Shown: positions 1-7,328 of the stretch, one piece after another
How the letters are laid out: every line of letters starts with the position of its first letter
How positions within the stretch are numbered: the first letter of the stretch is position 1
Source: Asticcacaulis sp.
Lineage (GTDB): Bacteria > Pseudomonadota > Alphaproteobacteria > Caulobacterales > Caulobacteraceae
Length of the DNA stretch: 10,000 bases
Assembly (NCBI RefSeq): GCF_020217185.1
Contig: NZ_JAIWNX010000080.1
Coordinates: 1-10,000 of the forward strand
Direction: 5' to 3'
Notes under the pieces: model-generated
What the model was told of the DNA's origin: nothing
What the model saw: only the letters and a program-made list of their open reading frames with translations
Database searches by the model: none
Program-made: the position numbers and the translations under genes

Positions 1-181
1 GCTCAAGAGACGATTACAGGATTGCACCCCTGCATTTTATCATATAATTAAAAAACCTCATTTGCCTATTGTCTGACTAAAAGGCAGGGTTTAATCAGGC
101 TGTTACGGCATCCGGCGTGAACCGGCGCCAAATGACTATGGGAAACGCAAAACAGCTCCTTGATGGGAAAGGCCTGACGCC
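1..181. other. AT-rich intergenic region upstream of the epimerase gene
   Basis: No coding sequence is recognisable here. The first 100 bases are clearly AT-richer than the genes, as expected for a promoter region. Two weak sigma-70-like pairs can be drawn: TTGCAC (22-27) with TATAAT (43-48) at a short 15-bp spacing, and TTGTCT (69-74) with TAATCA (92-97) at 17 bp. Neither is good enough to call. A purine-rich GGGAAAGG (165-172) lies 9 bases before the ATG at 182 and is the likely ribosome binding site. Confidence 0.5.
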
Positions 182-1333
182 ATGACTCTCCGCAATTCGT
201 CTGCGCTCGCAGCGCTTGTTCTGACGCTGATGGGCGTCAATGCCGCTCAGGCCGCTACCGCCACCAGCGAAACCTTCGGCAAGCTGGCCGACGGCAGCGA
301 GGTCAAGGCCGTGGTACTGAAAAACGCCAAGGGCGTTTCGGCCAAGGTCATCACCTATGGCGCGACCCTGCAATCGCTGTGGGCCCCGGATCGCAATGGC
401 AAGGCCGCCGAAATCACCATCGGCTATGACGACCTGAAGGGCTATGTCGAAACCCCGCAGTATCTGGGGGTGACCGTCGGCCGCTACGCCAACCGCATCG
501 CCAAGGGCAAGTTCACGCTGGATGGCAAGACCTATACGCTGGCCACCAACAATAATGGCAACCACCTGCACGGCGGCCTGAAAGGCTTTGACAAGGTCAA
601 CTGGACCCTGGCTTCGGTCAAGAGCGGCGGCAAGACGGGAGAGGCTTCGGCCACCTTCACCTACACCTCGCCGGACGGCGAAGAGGGCTATCCCGGCACC
701 ATGAAGATCGAGGTGACCTATAGCCTCAATGAAAACAACGATCTGACCATCCGCTACAAGGCGACGACGGACAAGCCGACCATCGTCAACCTGACCAACC
801 ATGCCCTGTTCAATCTGGCGGGTGTGGGTTCGGGCCGCTCGGCGCTCGAAGCCTCGCTGCAACTGGAATCAGACGGTTATCTGCCCACCAATGAAACCGC
901 CATTCCCTACGGCAATATCGCCCCGGTCAAGGGCACGCCGTTCGATTTCACCAAGCCGGCGGTGATCAATGAGCGCGTGCGCGATGCGCGCGATCCGCAA
1001 ATCCTGATCGGCCTTGGCATCGACCACAACTACGTCCTGCGCGGTGGCGTGACCAAGACGCCGAAACAGGCCGTCACCCTGATCGACGCCAAGTCGGGCC
1101 GCGGCCTGAAGATCCTGACCACCGAGCCGGGCATTCAGATGTACACCGGCAACTTCCTCGACGGGAAGGTTCCGGGCCGCAACGGTCAGGTCACCCGCAT
1201 GGGCGACGCTGTGGCCTTCGAAGCCCAGCACTTCCCCGACAGCCCCAACCAGCCGCAGTTCCCGACCACCCGTCTGAACCCCGGCGAAACCTACACCCAG
1301 ACGACGGTTCACCACCTCTTCGTCGCCAAGTAA
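182..1333 (+). CDS. Secreted aldose 1-epimerase (galactose mutarotase family)
   Basis: This 383-residue protein should interconvert the alpha and beta anomers of aldoses such as glucose, galactose or xylose. Residues 1-24 form a Sec signal peptide: a short basic start (R4), a hydrophobic core and an AQA cleavage site followed by A25, so the enzyme is expected in the periplasm, unlike cytoplasmic E. coli GalM. Family motifs are present in order: NRI (104-106), N127-H128 with HGG (130-132), the catalytic histidine H207 in NLTNHALFNL, substrate-binding D281 in DHNY, and the catalytic glutamate E347 in FEAQHFPDSPN. The length is normal for a secreted GalM-family member. It lies 27 bp before the dehydratase gene with no terminator between, so the two are probably co-transcribed. 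Sugar specificity cannot be read from the sequence. The family call is firm; the periplasmic location is inferred from the leader. Confidence 0.93.
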   Translation: MTLRNSSALAALVLTLMGVNAAQAATATSETFGKLADGSEVKAVVLKNAKGVSAKVITYGATLQSLWAPDRNGKAAEITIGYDDLKGYVETPQYLGVTVGRYANRIAKGKFTLDGKTYTLATNNNGNHLHGGLKGFDKVNWTLASVKSGGKTGEASATFTYTSPDGEEGYPGTMKIEVTYSLNENNDLTIRYKATTDKPTIVNLTNHALFNLAGVGSGRSALEASLQLESDGYLPTNETAIPYGNIAPVKGTPFDFTKPAVINERVRDARDPQILIGLGIDHNYVLRGGVTKTPKQAVTLIDAKSGRGLKILTTEPGIQMYTGNFLDGKVPGRNGQVTRMGDAVAFEAQHFPDSPNQPQFPTTRLNPGETYTQTTVHHLFVAK

Positions 1334-1360
1334 TCCAAGAAGTAAAGAACGCCCACACCG

Positions 1361-3172
1361 ATGTCCGACCGCAACCTTTCCCGTTCCAAGACCAAGCTCC
1401 GTTCGCGCGCCTGGTTCGACAATCCTGAAAACGCCGACATGACGGCGCTCTACCTTGAGCGTTACATGAATTTCGGCCTGTCGCTGGAGGAGTTGCAGTC
1501 GGACAAGCCGATCATCGGCATCGCCCAGACCGGTTCTGACCTCAGCCCGTGCAACCGCCACCACCTTGAGCTGGCCAAGCGCATCCGCGAAGGCATCATC
1601 GAAGCGGGCGGTATTCCGCTGGAATTCCCGGTCCACCCGATTCAGGAAACGGGCAAGCGTCCGACGGCGGGCCTTGACCGGAACCTCGCCTATATCGGCC
1701 TCGTCGAAGTCATCTATGGCTATCCGCTGGACGGCGTCGTGCTGACCATCGGCTGTGACAAGACGACCCCGGCCTGCCTGATGGCCGCCGCTACCGTCAA
1801 CATCCCGGCCATCGCCCTGTCGGTGGGCCCCATGCTCAACGGCTGGTACAAGGGTGAGCGCACGGGTTCGGGCACCATCGTGTGGAAGGCCCGCGAACTG
1901 CTGGCCGCGGGTGAGATCGACTATCAGGGCTTCATCAAGCTGGTGGCCTCTTCGGCGCCTTCGACCGGCTACTGCAACACCATGGGCACGGCAACGACCA
2001 TGAACAGCCTGGCCGAAGCGCTCGGGATGCAGCTCCCCTACTCGGCCGCCATCCCGGCCCCGCACCGCGACCGTCAGGAATGCGCCTACCGCACAGGCAA
2101 GCGCATCGTCGATATGGTCCACGAAGACCTTAAGCCGTCGGACATCCTGACCAAGGAAGCCTTCATCAACGCCATCCGCGTCAATTCGGCCATTGGCGGT
2201 TCGACCAATGCCCCGATCCACCTCAACGCGCTGGCCCGCCACATCGGCGTGGACCTGAAGATCGAGGAATGGCAGCAGTACGGCGAAGAGGTGCCGTTGC
2301 TGGTCAATCTGATGCCTGCCGGTGAATATCTGGGTGAAGATTACCACCATGCCGGTGGCGTCCCCGCCGTGGTGGGTCAGCTCATCAAACACGGCCTGAT
2401 CCATGAAAATGCCATCACCGCCAACGGCAAGACCATCGGCGAAAACTGCCGCGATGCGGTCATCGAAGACGAGCGTGTTATCCGCCCGTTCGAGCAGCCG
2501 CTGAAACTGGCCGCCGGGTTCCGTGTCCTGTCGGGCAATCTGTTCGATTCGGCGGTGATGAAGGTCTCGGTCATCAGCCCCGAATTCCGCGAGCGCTACC
2601 TGTCTGATCCGGCCTCGCCCAACGCCTTTACCGGTCGCGCCATCGTCTTCGACGGCCCCGAAGACTACCACCACCGCATCGACGACGAATCCCTGAACAT
2701 CGATGAGCACTGCATCCTGTTCATGCGCGGTGCCGGCCCCATCGGCTATCCGGGTGCCGCCGAAGTCGTCAATATGCGCGCCCCCAACTACCTGCTGAAG
2801 CGCGGTGTCACCTCGCTGGCCTGTATCGGCGATGGCCGCCAATCGGGCACGTCGGGCTCGCCTTCGATCCTCAACGCTTCGCCCGAAGCGGCGGCGGGCG
2901 GCAACCTTGCCATTCTGCAAACCGGCGATCAGGTGCGCGTTGATCTCAATGACAACACGGTCAATGTCCTGATCTCCGACGCCGAAATCGCCGATCGCCG
3001 CGCCGCGCTTGAGGCCGCCGGTGGCTTCCAGTACCCGGCGCACCAGACGCCGTGGCAGGAAATGCAGCGGGGCGTCGTCGGTCAGATGGGGTCGGGCATG
3101 GTGCTCGAAAACGCCGTCAAGTATCAGCGCATCGCTCAGGTCGGTGCGGGTGTGCCGCGCGACAACCACTGA
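1361..3172 (+). CDS. IlvD/Edd-family sugar-acid dehydratase, xylonate dehydratase-like
   Basis: This 603-residue protein belongs to the iron-sulfur dihydroxyacid/aldonate dehydratases, which remove water from a sugar acid to give the 2-keto-3-deoxy acid in the cytoplasm. The three cysteines expected to bind the [2Fe-2S] cluster are visible: C64 (SPCNRHH), C132 (GCDKTTP, with K134) and C205 (GYCNTMGTA). S495 in DGRQSGT matches the serine proposed as catalytic base in L-arabinonate and D-xylonate dehydratases. The opening WFDNP...[19 protein letters not shown] and the C-terminal [10 protein letters not shown] and TPWQE match, from memory, Caulobacter XylD more than branched-chain IlvD or Edd. 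The substrate could be D-xylonate, L-arabinonate, D-galactonate or D-fuconate. The neighbouring mutarotase supports a sugar oxidation route but does not select among them. The ribosome binding site before ATG 1361 is weak (AAGAAGTAAAG). A terminator follows at 3199. Confidence 0.9.
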   Translation: MSDRNLSRSKTKLRSRAWFDNPENADMTALYLERYMNFGLSLEELQSDKPIIGIAQTGSDLSPCNRHHLELAKRIREGIIEAGGIPLEFPVHPIQETGKRPTAGLDRNLAYIGLVEVIYGYPLDGVVLTIGCDKTTPACLMAAATVNIPAIALSVGPMLNGWYKGERTGSGTIVWKARELLAAGEIDYQGFIKLVASSAPSTGYCNTMGTATTMNSLAEALGMQLPYSAAIPAPHRDRQECAYRTGKRIVDMVHEDLKPSDILTKEAFINAIRVNSAIGGSTNAPIHLNALARHIGVDLKIEEWQQYGEEVPLLVNLMPAGEYLGEDYHHAGGVPAVVGQLIKHGLIHENAITANGKTIGENCRDAVIEDERVIRPFEQPLKLAAGFRVLSGNLFDSAVMKVSVISPEFRERYLSDPASPNAFTGRAIVFDGPEDYHHRIDDESLNIDEHCILFMRGAGPIGYPGAAEVVNMRAPNYLLKRGVTSLACIGDGRQSGTSGSPSILNASPEAAAGGNLAILQTGDQVRVDLNDNTVNVLISDAEIADRRAALEAAGGFQYPAHQTPWQEMQRGVVGQMGSGMVLENAVKYQRIAQVGAGVPRDNH

Positions 3173-3198
3173 TCTCTTTTGTTAAAGCGTTTGTTCAG

Positions 3199-3228
3199 CC
3201 GCCGGGGGTCAGCCTCCGGCGGTTTTTT
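3199..3228 (+). terminator. Intrinsic terminator after the dehydratase gene
   Basis: The left arm CCGCCGGGGG (3199-3208) pairs with CCTCCGGCGG (3213-3222): ten base pairs including one G-T, with a TCAG loop, followed directly by six T (3223-3228). It lies 26 bases after the dehydratase stop and closes the epimerase-dehydratase unit. Confidence 0.92.
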
Positions 3229-3438
3229 GTTACCGCCAGATCAGGGTTAATACTTTTTGTGCTGCGATAAGTGTTCGACGGACTTTGATGTAAGGCGGAC
3301 ATCGTTTCTATGCAATATATTACCGCCACATCAACCAAATAGCCCAATTTATAACCAAAATCAGGGCAGTAAACACGATCTTTACACTTAACCACCTATA
3401 CATGTCGTAATCGCGTTATCTGTTGCGGGTGGTTACCT
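3229..3438. other. AT-rich intergenic region before the receptor gene
   Basis: No gene is visible. The stretch is much AT-richer than its surroundings and should carry the promoter of the gene at 3439, but no convincing -35/-10 pair was found. A 14-mer occurs twice with one difference, TTACCGCCAGATCA (3230-3243) and TTACCGCCACATCA (3320-3333). It could be a regulator site or chance. GGGTGG (3427-3432) is the likely ribosome binding site for ATG 3439. Confidence 0.4.
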
Positions 3439-4281
3439 ATGTCGATTCGTTTGCGTCTGATGGCCCTGATTGCCGCCTTCGGCGTCATGGCCTTGCTGAT
3501 TACCGGCCTCGCCCTGATGTCTCTGGACCGCTACAAGACCATGATGACAGAATACGGGACCGCCTACGAACACGCTTACGACATTGAACGTATCAACCGC
3601 ATGGTCAGCACCGTCGTGATGGAGTCACGTGGCATCTACCTGTCCATGGACAAGGCCGAGGCGTCGGCATTTGCGGGCAACCTTACCCGCAATCTCGATG
3701 AACTGGAGCAGGCGCTGAACGATTGGCGATTATCGAAAGACGCCGAAGAGCGCGCAGATTACAGACAGATCGAAGCCGCCGCGCGTGAGCTTATCGCCAG
3801 CCGCCGGACCGTAGTCAAACTGGCGAACGAAGGCGACATCACCAAAGCAACAGCCGTCGGGACAGGCGACCGTGAAAACCGCATCGCTCTTCAGCAGAGG
3901 CTCGACACGCTCGTGGTTGAAGCCCGCAAGGATCTGGCGCAGACCCAGGCCGAAGCCGCCGCTTTTTCGCAACAGCGTGGGCAAACCTTCCTGATCATGG
4001 CGCTGGTCTCCATCGCCGCTATACTCGGTCTGTCGGCCTGGGCGATCCTGCACTTCATCACCCGCCCGCTGCGTCATGTGGCGGGAACCATCATCAGCCT
4101 GTCAGAAGGGCATCTCGACACGCCCGTCCCCGAAGCCGAGGGCAAGGATGAGGTGGACGCCCTGTGGCGCGCCATTGGCCGACTCAAGGCCCACGCTATC
4201 GAAGCGGAAAAAATCGTCGCTGCTCAACGCGAAGCCGAACGTCTGCAAGCGCTCGAAGCCCGTCAGCTCATACTGGACTGA
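3439..4281 (+). CDS. Short chemoreceptor-like membrane protein: sensor plus HAMP, no output domain
   Basis: This 280-residue protein has the N-terminal half of a methyl-accepting chemotaxis protein. TM1 is at about residues 6-28. A helical ligand-binding or four-helix-bundle region, probably periplasmic, spans about 30-180. TM2 is at about 183-206. A HAMP domain follows at about 207-258, with the usual proline (RP, 209-210) and DEVDAL (237-242). It then runs about 20 residues of charged helix (AEKIVAAQREAERLQALEA) and stops. There is no methyl-accepting signalling hairpin, kinase or cyclase domain, and no such sequence was found in the other frames after the stop. Full receptors of this type are usually over 500 residues. 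The last 19 bp overlap the end of the convergent regulator gene. It may be a receptor truncated by a rearrangement or a genuine output-less HAMP protein. Confidence 0.82.
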   Translation: MSIRLRLMALIAAFGVMALLITGLALMSLDRYKTMMTEYGTAYEHAYDIERINRMVSTVVMESRGIYLSMDKAEASAFAGNLTRNLDELEQALNDWRLSKDAEERADYRQIEAAARELIASRRTVVKLANEGDITKATAVGTGDRENRIALQQRLDTLVVEARKDLAQTQAEAAAFSQQRGQTFLIMALVSIAAILGLSAWAILHFITRPLRHVAGTIISLSEGHLDTPVPEAEGKDEVDALWRAIGRLKAHAIEAEKIVAAQREAERLQALEARQLILD

Positions 4282-5315
4282 CCCGATTTGCGGTAAATGG
4301 TCGAACGGTGGATACCCAGTGCCCGCGCCGCCGCGCTGACATTACCGCCATGCGCTTCAAGCGCGCGCCGGATGGCCGCCGTCTCCACATCATCCAGCCG
4401 TCCCTCGGTAAGGTTCGTCACTGCCGGAGCCGTGCCATCCTCTTCGCAGCGCGCGTGATAGAGCCGCCCTTCGTGGTCGCGCAGACGCAGCGCACCGGGC
4501 CGCAAGCCCCCGGCATCGAACAGGTCGTCAAAGCGCAGGCTGTCGAGATCATCCCAGTTACGCCCGGTCAGCGACAGGCCTCGGCGGTTAGCGGCGACCA
4601 CCACCCCGTCACGAAAGACCAGAATACCTTCGCGCGCCGCCCCCAGCAGGCTGGAATCGCTATGGAAACGCAGGGTCTGGCACGACTCGAAGCCTTCGCG
4701 GAACAGGCGGTGTTCGATCTGTTCGACCGCCAGCCGCATCAGACCCAGCATGTGCCCGCCCTGCATATGGGCCGGGGTCGAGAGGTCAAGCACCCCCAGA
4801 ACCGCGCCGCGCGGGTCGATGATCGGCGTCGCGGCGCAGCTCAACACGCGGTGCGCCTGAAAATAATGCTCGGCACCGTTGACGGCCACCGGGCGACGCT
4901 CGGCAATCGCCGTACCGATGGCATTGGTGCCGGTGCCGTCCTCGCTCCACAGAACGCCGGGGCGCAACGCCACCTCCGCCGCCTTGCCCGCAAAGCCCGG
5001 ATCACCCACGGCATCGAGGATTTCGCCGCGCGCATTGGTCAGGATGACGATGCCCGAAAGTTCACGCGCCTCGGCGTGCAGGGCGTCCAGTTCCGGACGT
5101 GAAATGCGGCGCAGCGCCTCGTGCTTTTCGTGCAGCAGGCGCACATCGCTGGTCGAGGGGGCTTCGGTGCGCGGATCGGCAGCGGCATTCAGCCCCATAT
5201 CGGCGCAGCGTATCCACGACCGCAGTATGGCGTGCCCCACCTGATCGACGGGCAGGCTGTGCTTTTCGAAGAAGGCCTTACGCGCCGCCTCGACGCGGGC
5301 CGGATCGTTGGTCAT
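4263..5315 (-). CDS. AcoR-like transcriptional regulator (GAF + Fis-type HTH) without AAA+ domain
   Basis: The protein is 350 residues from the chosen start. An AcoR-type N-terminal region leads into a GAF domain (about 75-200) with signature stretches WSEDGTGTNAIGTA, GAEHYF, LSCAATPIIDPRG and GVLDLS. A PAS-like segment follows (about 220-290; GILVFRDGVVVAANRRG). The C-terminus is a Fis-type helix-turn-helix (about 308-345; GGNVSAAARALGIHRSTIYRK). The central sigma-54-activating AAA+ ATPase of AcoR (Walker A, GAFTGA loop) is absent, since the PAS-like segment runs straight into the HTH. I prefer ATG 5315 to the in-frame ATG 5330 because AGGAAA lies just before it, though close. The tail after IYRK (SGQSSMS) is unlike typical homologues and falls where the gene overlaps the convergent receptor gene. 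It is divergent from the aldehyde dehydrogenase gene and probably controls it. Confidence 0.87.
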   Translation of the reverse strand: MTNDPARVEAARKAFFEKHSLPVDQVGHAILRSWIRCADMGLNAAADPRTEAPSTSDVRLLHEKHEALRRISRPELDALHAEARELSGIVILTNARGEILDAVGDPGFAGKAAEVALRPGVLWSEDGTGTNAIGTAIAERRPVAVNGAEHYFQAHRVLSCAATPIIDPRGAVLGVLDLSTPAHMQGGHMLGLMRLAVEQIEHRLFREGFESCQTLRFHSDSSLLGAAREGILVFRDGVVVAANRRGLSLTGRNWDDLDSLRFDDLFDAGGLRPGALRLRDHEGRLYHARCEEDGTAPAVTNLTEGRLDDVETAAIRRALEAHGGNVSAAARALGIHRSTIYRKSGQSSMS

Positions 5316-5377
5316 GGTTTCCTGCCGCATTATCGTTTGTTGCCGACATTATGCGCCCGCTTTCGACGTCTGTCATC

Positions 5378-5394
5378 TGTCGCAAAATGCGACA
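5378..5394. promoter_or_regulatory. Palindromic operator candidate 1
   Basis: A perfect inverted repeat, TGTCGCA-AAA-TGCGACA, lies between the divergent regulator and aldehyde dehydrogenase genes. A two-fold symmetric site is what a dimeric Fis-type HTH regulator would bind. Assignment to the neighbouring regulator is inference. Confidence 0.6.
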
Positions 5395-5407
5395 TATTCG
5401 ACACCTG

Positions 5408-5424
5408 TGACGCAGCCTGCGACA
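5408..5424. promoter_or_regulatory. Palindromic operator candidate 2
   Basis: TGACGCA-GCC-TGCGACA has the same 7-3-7 layout as the site at 5378 with one arm mismatch. Its centre is 30 bp from the first, about three helical turns, so two dimers would sit on the same face. A lone half-site TGCGACA recurs at 5487-5493. Confidence 0.55.
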
Positions 5425-5450
5425 GCGGGGATTGGCGGGGTTTCACAATG

Positions 5451-5476
5451 CACGTGATGCTGCGGCGCATCATGTG
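5451..5476. repeat. Inverted repeat in the aldehyde dehydrogenase leader
   Basis: CACGTGATGC (5451-5460) and GCATCATGTG (5467-5476) are inverse complements except for one G-T pair, around a TGCGGC spacer. The right part is within a 16-bp sequence (5460-5475) found again at 7156-7171 upstream of the alcohol dehydrogenase gene. Its role is unknown: operator or leader hairpin. Confidence 0.6.
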
Positions 5477-5489
5477 GGTCCGTGCTTGC
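5475..5489 (+). promoter_or_regulatory. Possible sigma-54-type promoter of the aldehyde dehydrogenase gene
   Basis: TGG (5475-5477) and TTGC (5486-5489) have the canonical GG-N10-GC spacing of a -24/-12 promoter. The palindromes at 5378 and 5408 would then lie about 85-115 bp upstream of the start of transcription, as usual for upstream activating sites. The -24 box is poor beyond TGG, and such a match is not rare in GC-rich DNA. Confidence 0.3.
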
Positions 5490-5554
5490 GACAGGCCATC
5501 GCAGGGGCGCAGGCTGGGTGTCTCAGGGGTTAACACCAGATAAGGACAACTCGC

Positions 5555-7072
5555 ATGACCAAGCATGAACGCGATCTCACCGCCGCCACACCGTTCAAAA
5601 CCCGCTACGGTAACTTTATCGGCGGTGACTGGGTCGAACCGGTCAATGGCCGCTATATGGACAATATCTCGCCGGTGAACGGCCAGAAGCTGTGCGAAGT
5701 GCCGCGCTCCGACGCGCAGGACATTGAACGCGCGCTCGATGCCGCCCACAAGGTCAAATCGGCCTGGGGCCGCACCTCGGTGACCGAGCGCGCCAACATC
5801 CTTCTGAAGATCGCCGACCGCCTCGAAGCCAATCTCAGCCTCGTCGCCGAGGCCGAAACCTGGGACAATGGCAAGCCGCTGCGCGAAACCACCGCCGCCG
5901 ACATTCCGCTGGCCATCGACCATTTCCGCTATTTCGCCGGCTGCATCCGCGCGCAGGAAGGCTCCATCGGTGAACTGGATCACGACACGGTCGCCTATCA
6001 CTTCCATGAGCCGCTGGGCGTTGTGGGCCAGATCATTCCGTGGAATTTCCCCATCCTGATGGCGGCGTGGAAGCTGGCCCCCGCTCTGGCCGCCGGTAAT
6101 TGCGTGGTGCTGAAGCCCGCCGAACAGACCCCGGCCTCGATCCTAGTCGTCGCCGAACTGATCGCTGACCTGCTGCCGCCGGGCGTCCTCAACATCGTCA
6201 ACGGCACCGGCATCGAAGCGGGCGCGCCGCTGGCCAAAAGCCCGCGCATCGCCAAGATCGCCTTCACCGGCTCGACCGGCGTGGGTAAGGAGATCATGCG
6301 TTCCGCCGCCGACAACCTGACCAACATTACGCTGGAGCTGGGCGGCAAGTCGCCCAACGTCTTCTTCGCCGATGTGATGGACGAAGACGACGCCTTCCTC
6401 GACAAGGCACTGGAAGGCTTTGCCTTCTTCGCCCTCAATCAGGGCGAGGTCTGCACCTGTCCGTCGCGGGCTCTGGTCCACGAGTCGATCTACGACAAGT
6501 TTATGGAGAAGGCCATCAAGCGCGTCGAAGCCATCACCCAGGGCGACCCGCTGAACATGGGCACGATGATCGGCGCTCAGGCCTCTCTGGAGCAGTATGA
6601 GAAGATCCAGAAATATCTCGATATCGGCAAGGCAGAAGGCGCCAAGGTCCTGACCGGCGGCGAAGCCAACCACCTGTCCGGCGACCTGAAGGACGGCTTC
6701 TATATCAAGCCGACCATCTTCGAAGGCCACAACAAGATGCGCGTCTTCCAGGAGGAAATCTTCGGCCCCGTCGTTTCGGTTACCACCTTCAAGACGGTGG
6801 AAGAGGCCATCGAGATCGCCAATGACACCATCTATGGTCTGGGTGCCGGTGTGTGGAGCCGCGATATGAATACCGCCTATCGCGCCGGTCGCGGCATCGA
6901 AGCGGGCCGCGTATGGACCAACTGCTACCACGCCTACCCGGCCCATGCGGCCTTCGGTGGCTACAAGCAGTCGGGCATCGGGCGCGAAACGCACAAGATG
7001 ATGCTTGACCACTATCAGCAGACGAAGAACATCCTCGTCTCCTATCAGCCGGCCAAGCTCGGCTTCTTCTGA
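5555..7072 (+). CDS. NAD-dependent aldehyde dehydrogenase, AcoD/AldB/ExaC type
   Basis: This 505-residue enzyme oxidises aldehydes, probably acetaldehyde or other short aliphatic ones, to carboxylic acids in the cytoplasm. Visible catalytic elements are N164 in PWNFP, the cofactor-binding FTGSTGVG (237-244), the general base E261 in LELGGKSPN, and the nucleophile C300 in [18 protein letters not shown] and the closing [19 protein letters not shown] are typical of the AcoD/AldB/ExaC branch, and the length fits. AAGGA (5542-5546) lies 8 bases before the ATG. Upstream lie two palindromes and the divergent AcoR-like regulator, the usual arrangement for an inducible alcohol or acetoin pathway. An alcohol dehydrogenase follows, so the pair would convert alcohol to acid. 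The family is firm; the exact substrate is inferred from neighbours. It is not a good match to the semialdehyde dehydrogenase of the xylose pathway. Confidence 0.93.
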   Translation: MTKHERDLTAATPFKTRYGNFIGGDWVEPVNGRYMDNISPVNGQKLCEVPRSDAQDIERALDAAHKVKSAWGRTSVTERANILLKIADRLEANLSLVAEAETWDNGKPLRETTAADIPLAIDHFRYFAGCIRAQEGSIGELDHDTVAYHFHEPLGVVGQIIPWNFPILMAAWKLAPALAAGNCVVLKPAEQTPASILVVAELIADLLPPGVLNIVNGTGIEAGAPLAKSPRIAKIAFTGSTGVGKEIMRSAADNLTNITLELGGKSPNVFFADVMDEDDAFLDKALEGFAFFALNQGEVCTCPSRALVHESIYDKFMEKAIKRVEAITQGDPLNMGTMIGAQASLEQYEKIQKYLDIGKAEGAKVLTGGEANHLSGDLKDGFYIKPTIFEGHNKMRVFQEEIFGPVVSVTTFKTVEEAIEIANDTIYGLGAGVWSRDMNTAYRAGRGIEAGRVWTNCYHAYPAHAAFGGYKQSGIGRETHKMMLDHYQQTKNILVSYQPAKLGFF

Positions 7073-7085
7073 TCGGAAATGCAAA

Positions 7086-7120
7086 AGCGCGGCGGCTGTG
7101 AAAGTCGCCGCGCTGTTTTA
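7086..7120 (+). terminator. Hairpin terminator after the aldehyde dehydrogenase gene
   Basis: AGCGCGGCG (7086-7094) pairs perfectly with CGCCGCGCT (7106-7114), extendable by two inner pairs, and is followed by GTTTTA. It lies 13 bases after the stop. The T tract is short, so termination may be partial and the alcohol dehydrogenase could receive some readthrough. Confidence 0.75.
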
Positions 7121-7155
7121 GCGCGCGCCCATCCGTCGCATGGCGGCACGGCCCT

Positions 7156-7171
7156 CTGCGGCGCATCATGT
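7156..7171. repeat. Second copy of the 16-bp upstream repeat
   Basis: CTGCGGCGCATCATGT here is identical to 5460-5475 before the aldehyde dehydrogenase gene. The flanks differ, and the inverted repeat present at the first copy is not conserved here. It may be a shared regulatory element of the two oxidation genes. Confidence 0.5.
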
Positions 7172-7180
7172 CTCTCATAC

Positions 7181-7215
7181 CAACGGCCGAAGATGCTGAC
7201 CGCATCCGGCCGTTG
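7181..7215. repeat. Inverted repeat 1 of the alcohol dehydrogenase leader
   Basis: CAACGGCCG (7181-7189) pairs with CGGCCGTTG (7207-7215), and inside it GATGC (7192-7196) pairs with GCATC (7202-7206). This gives a 14-bp stem with a two-base AA bulge and a TGACC loop. No T run follows. Confidence 0.75.
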
Positions 7216-7220
7216 AAAAC

Positions 7221-7263
7221 TCGAGAATTTCTCATTTGTATCAGTGACATGAGAAATTCTCGA
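7221..7263. repeat. Inverted repeat 2 of the alcohol dehydrogenase leader, twin palindromes
   Basis: TCGAGAATTTCTCAT (7221-7235) and ATGAGAAATTCTCGA (7249-7263) are perfect 15-base inverse complements around a 13-base spacer. Each arm contains its own small palindrome, GAGAA-T-TTCTC (7223-7233) and GAGAA-A-TTCTC (7251-7261), with centres 28 bp apart. This suits either two operator sites for a dimeric repressor or activator, or a long RNA hairpin. Confidence 0.8.
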
Positions 7264-7268
7264 AAGGC

Positions 7269-7301
7269 ATACCAAGAGTCATTTTCAATGACCCTTGGTA
7301 T
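7269..7301. repeat. Inverted repeat 3 of the alcohol dehydrogenase leader
   Basis: ATACCAAGAGTCATT (7269-7283) pairs with AATGACCCTTGGTAT (7287-7301) with a single A-C mismatch (7277/7293) and a TTC loop. It ends 13 bases before the AGGAGA ribosome binding site (7315-7320), so if formed in RNA it would stand directly upstream of the start of translation. Confidence 0.8.
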
Positions 7302-7328
7302 CACCCCCATCCGCAGGAGAAACGCAGC

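Noticed and set aside
22..48. TTGCAC/TATAAT promoter before the epimerase gene
   Set aside because: The 15-bp spacing is too short and the region is AT-rich enough to give such boxes by chance. It is mentioned only within the intergenic entry.
869..3169. A 766-codon open frame on the minus strand opposite the epimerase and dehydratase genes
   Set aside because: It is antisense to two clearly recognisable enzymes with intact motifs. Its protein is low-complexity, rich in R, G, D and V, and matches no family I know. Long antisense frames are common in GC-rich genes.
3230..3333. Pair of TTACCGCC-(A/C)-containing 14-mers as operators
   Set aside because: The two copies are 90 bp apart, not palindromic and differ by one base. 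A similar TTACCGCCA also occurs inside the regulator gene, so chance is likely.
4164..5102. A 312-codon plus-strand frame across the regulator gene
   Set aside because: It is antisense to the GAF/HTH regulator, whose motifs are clear. I checked it for a lost receptor output domain and found none.
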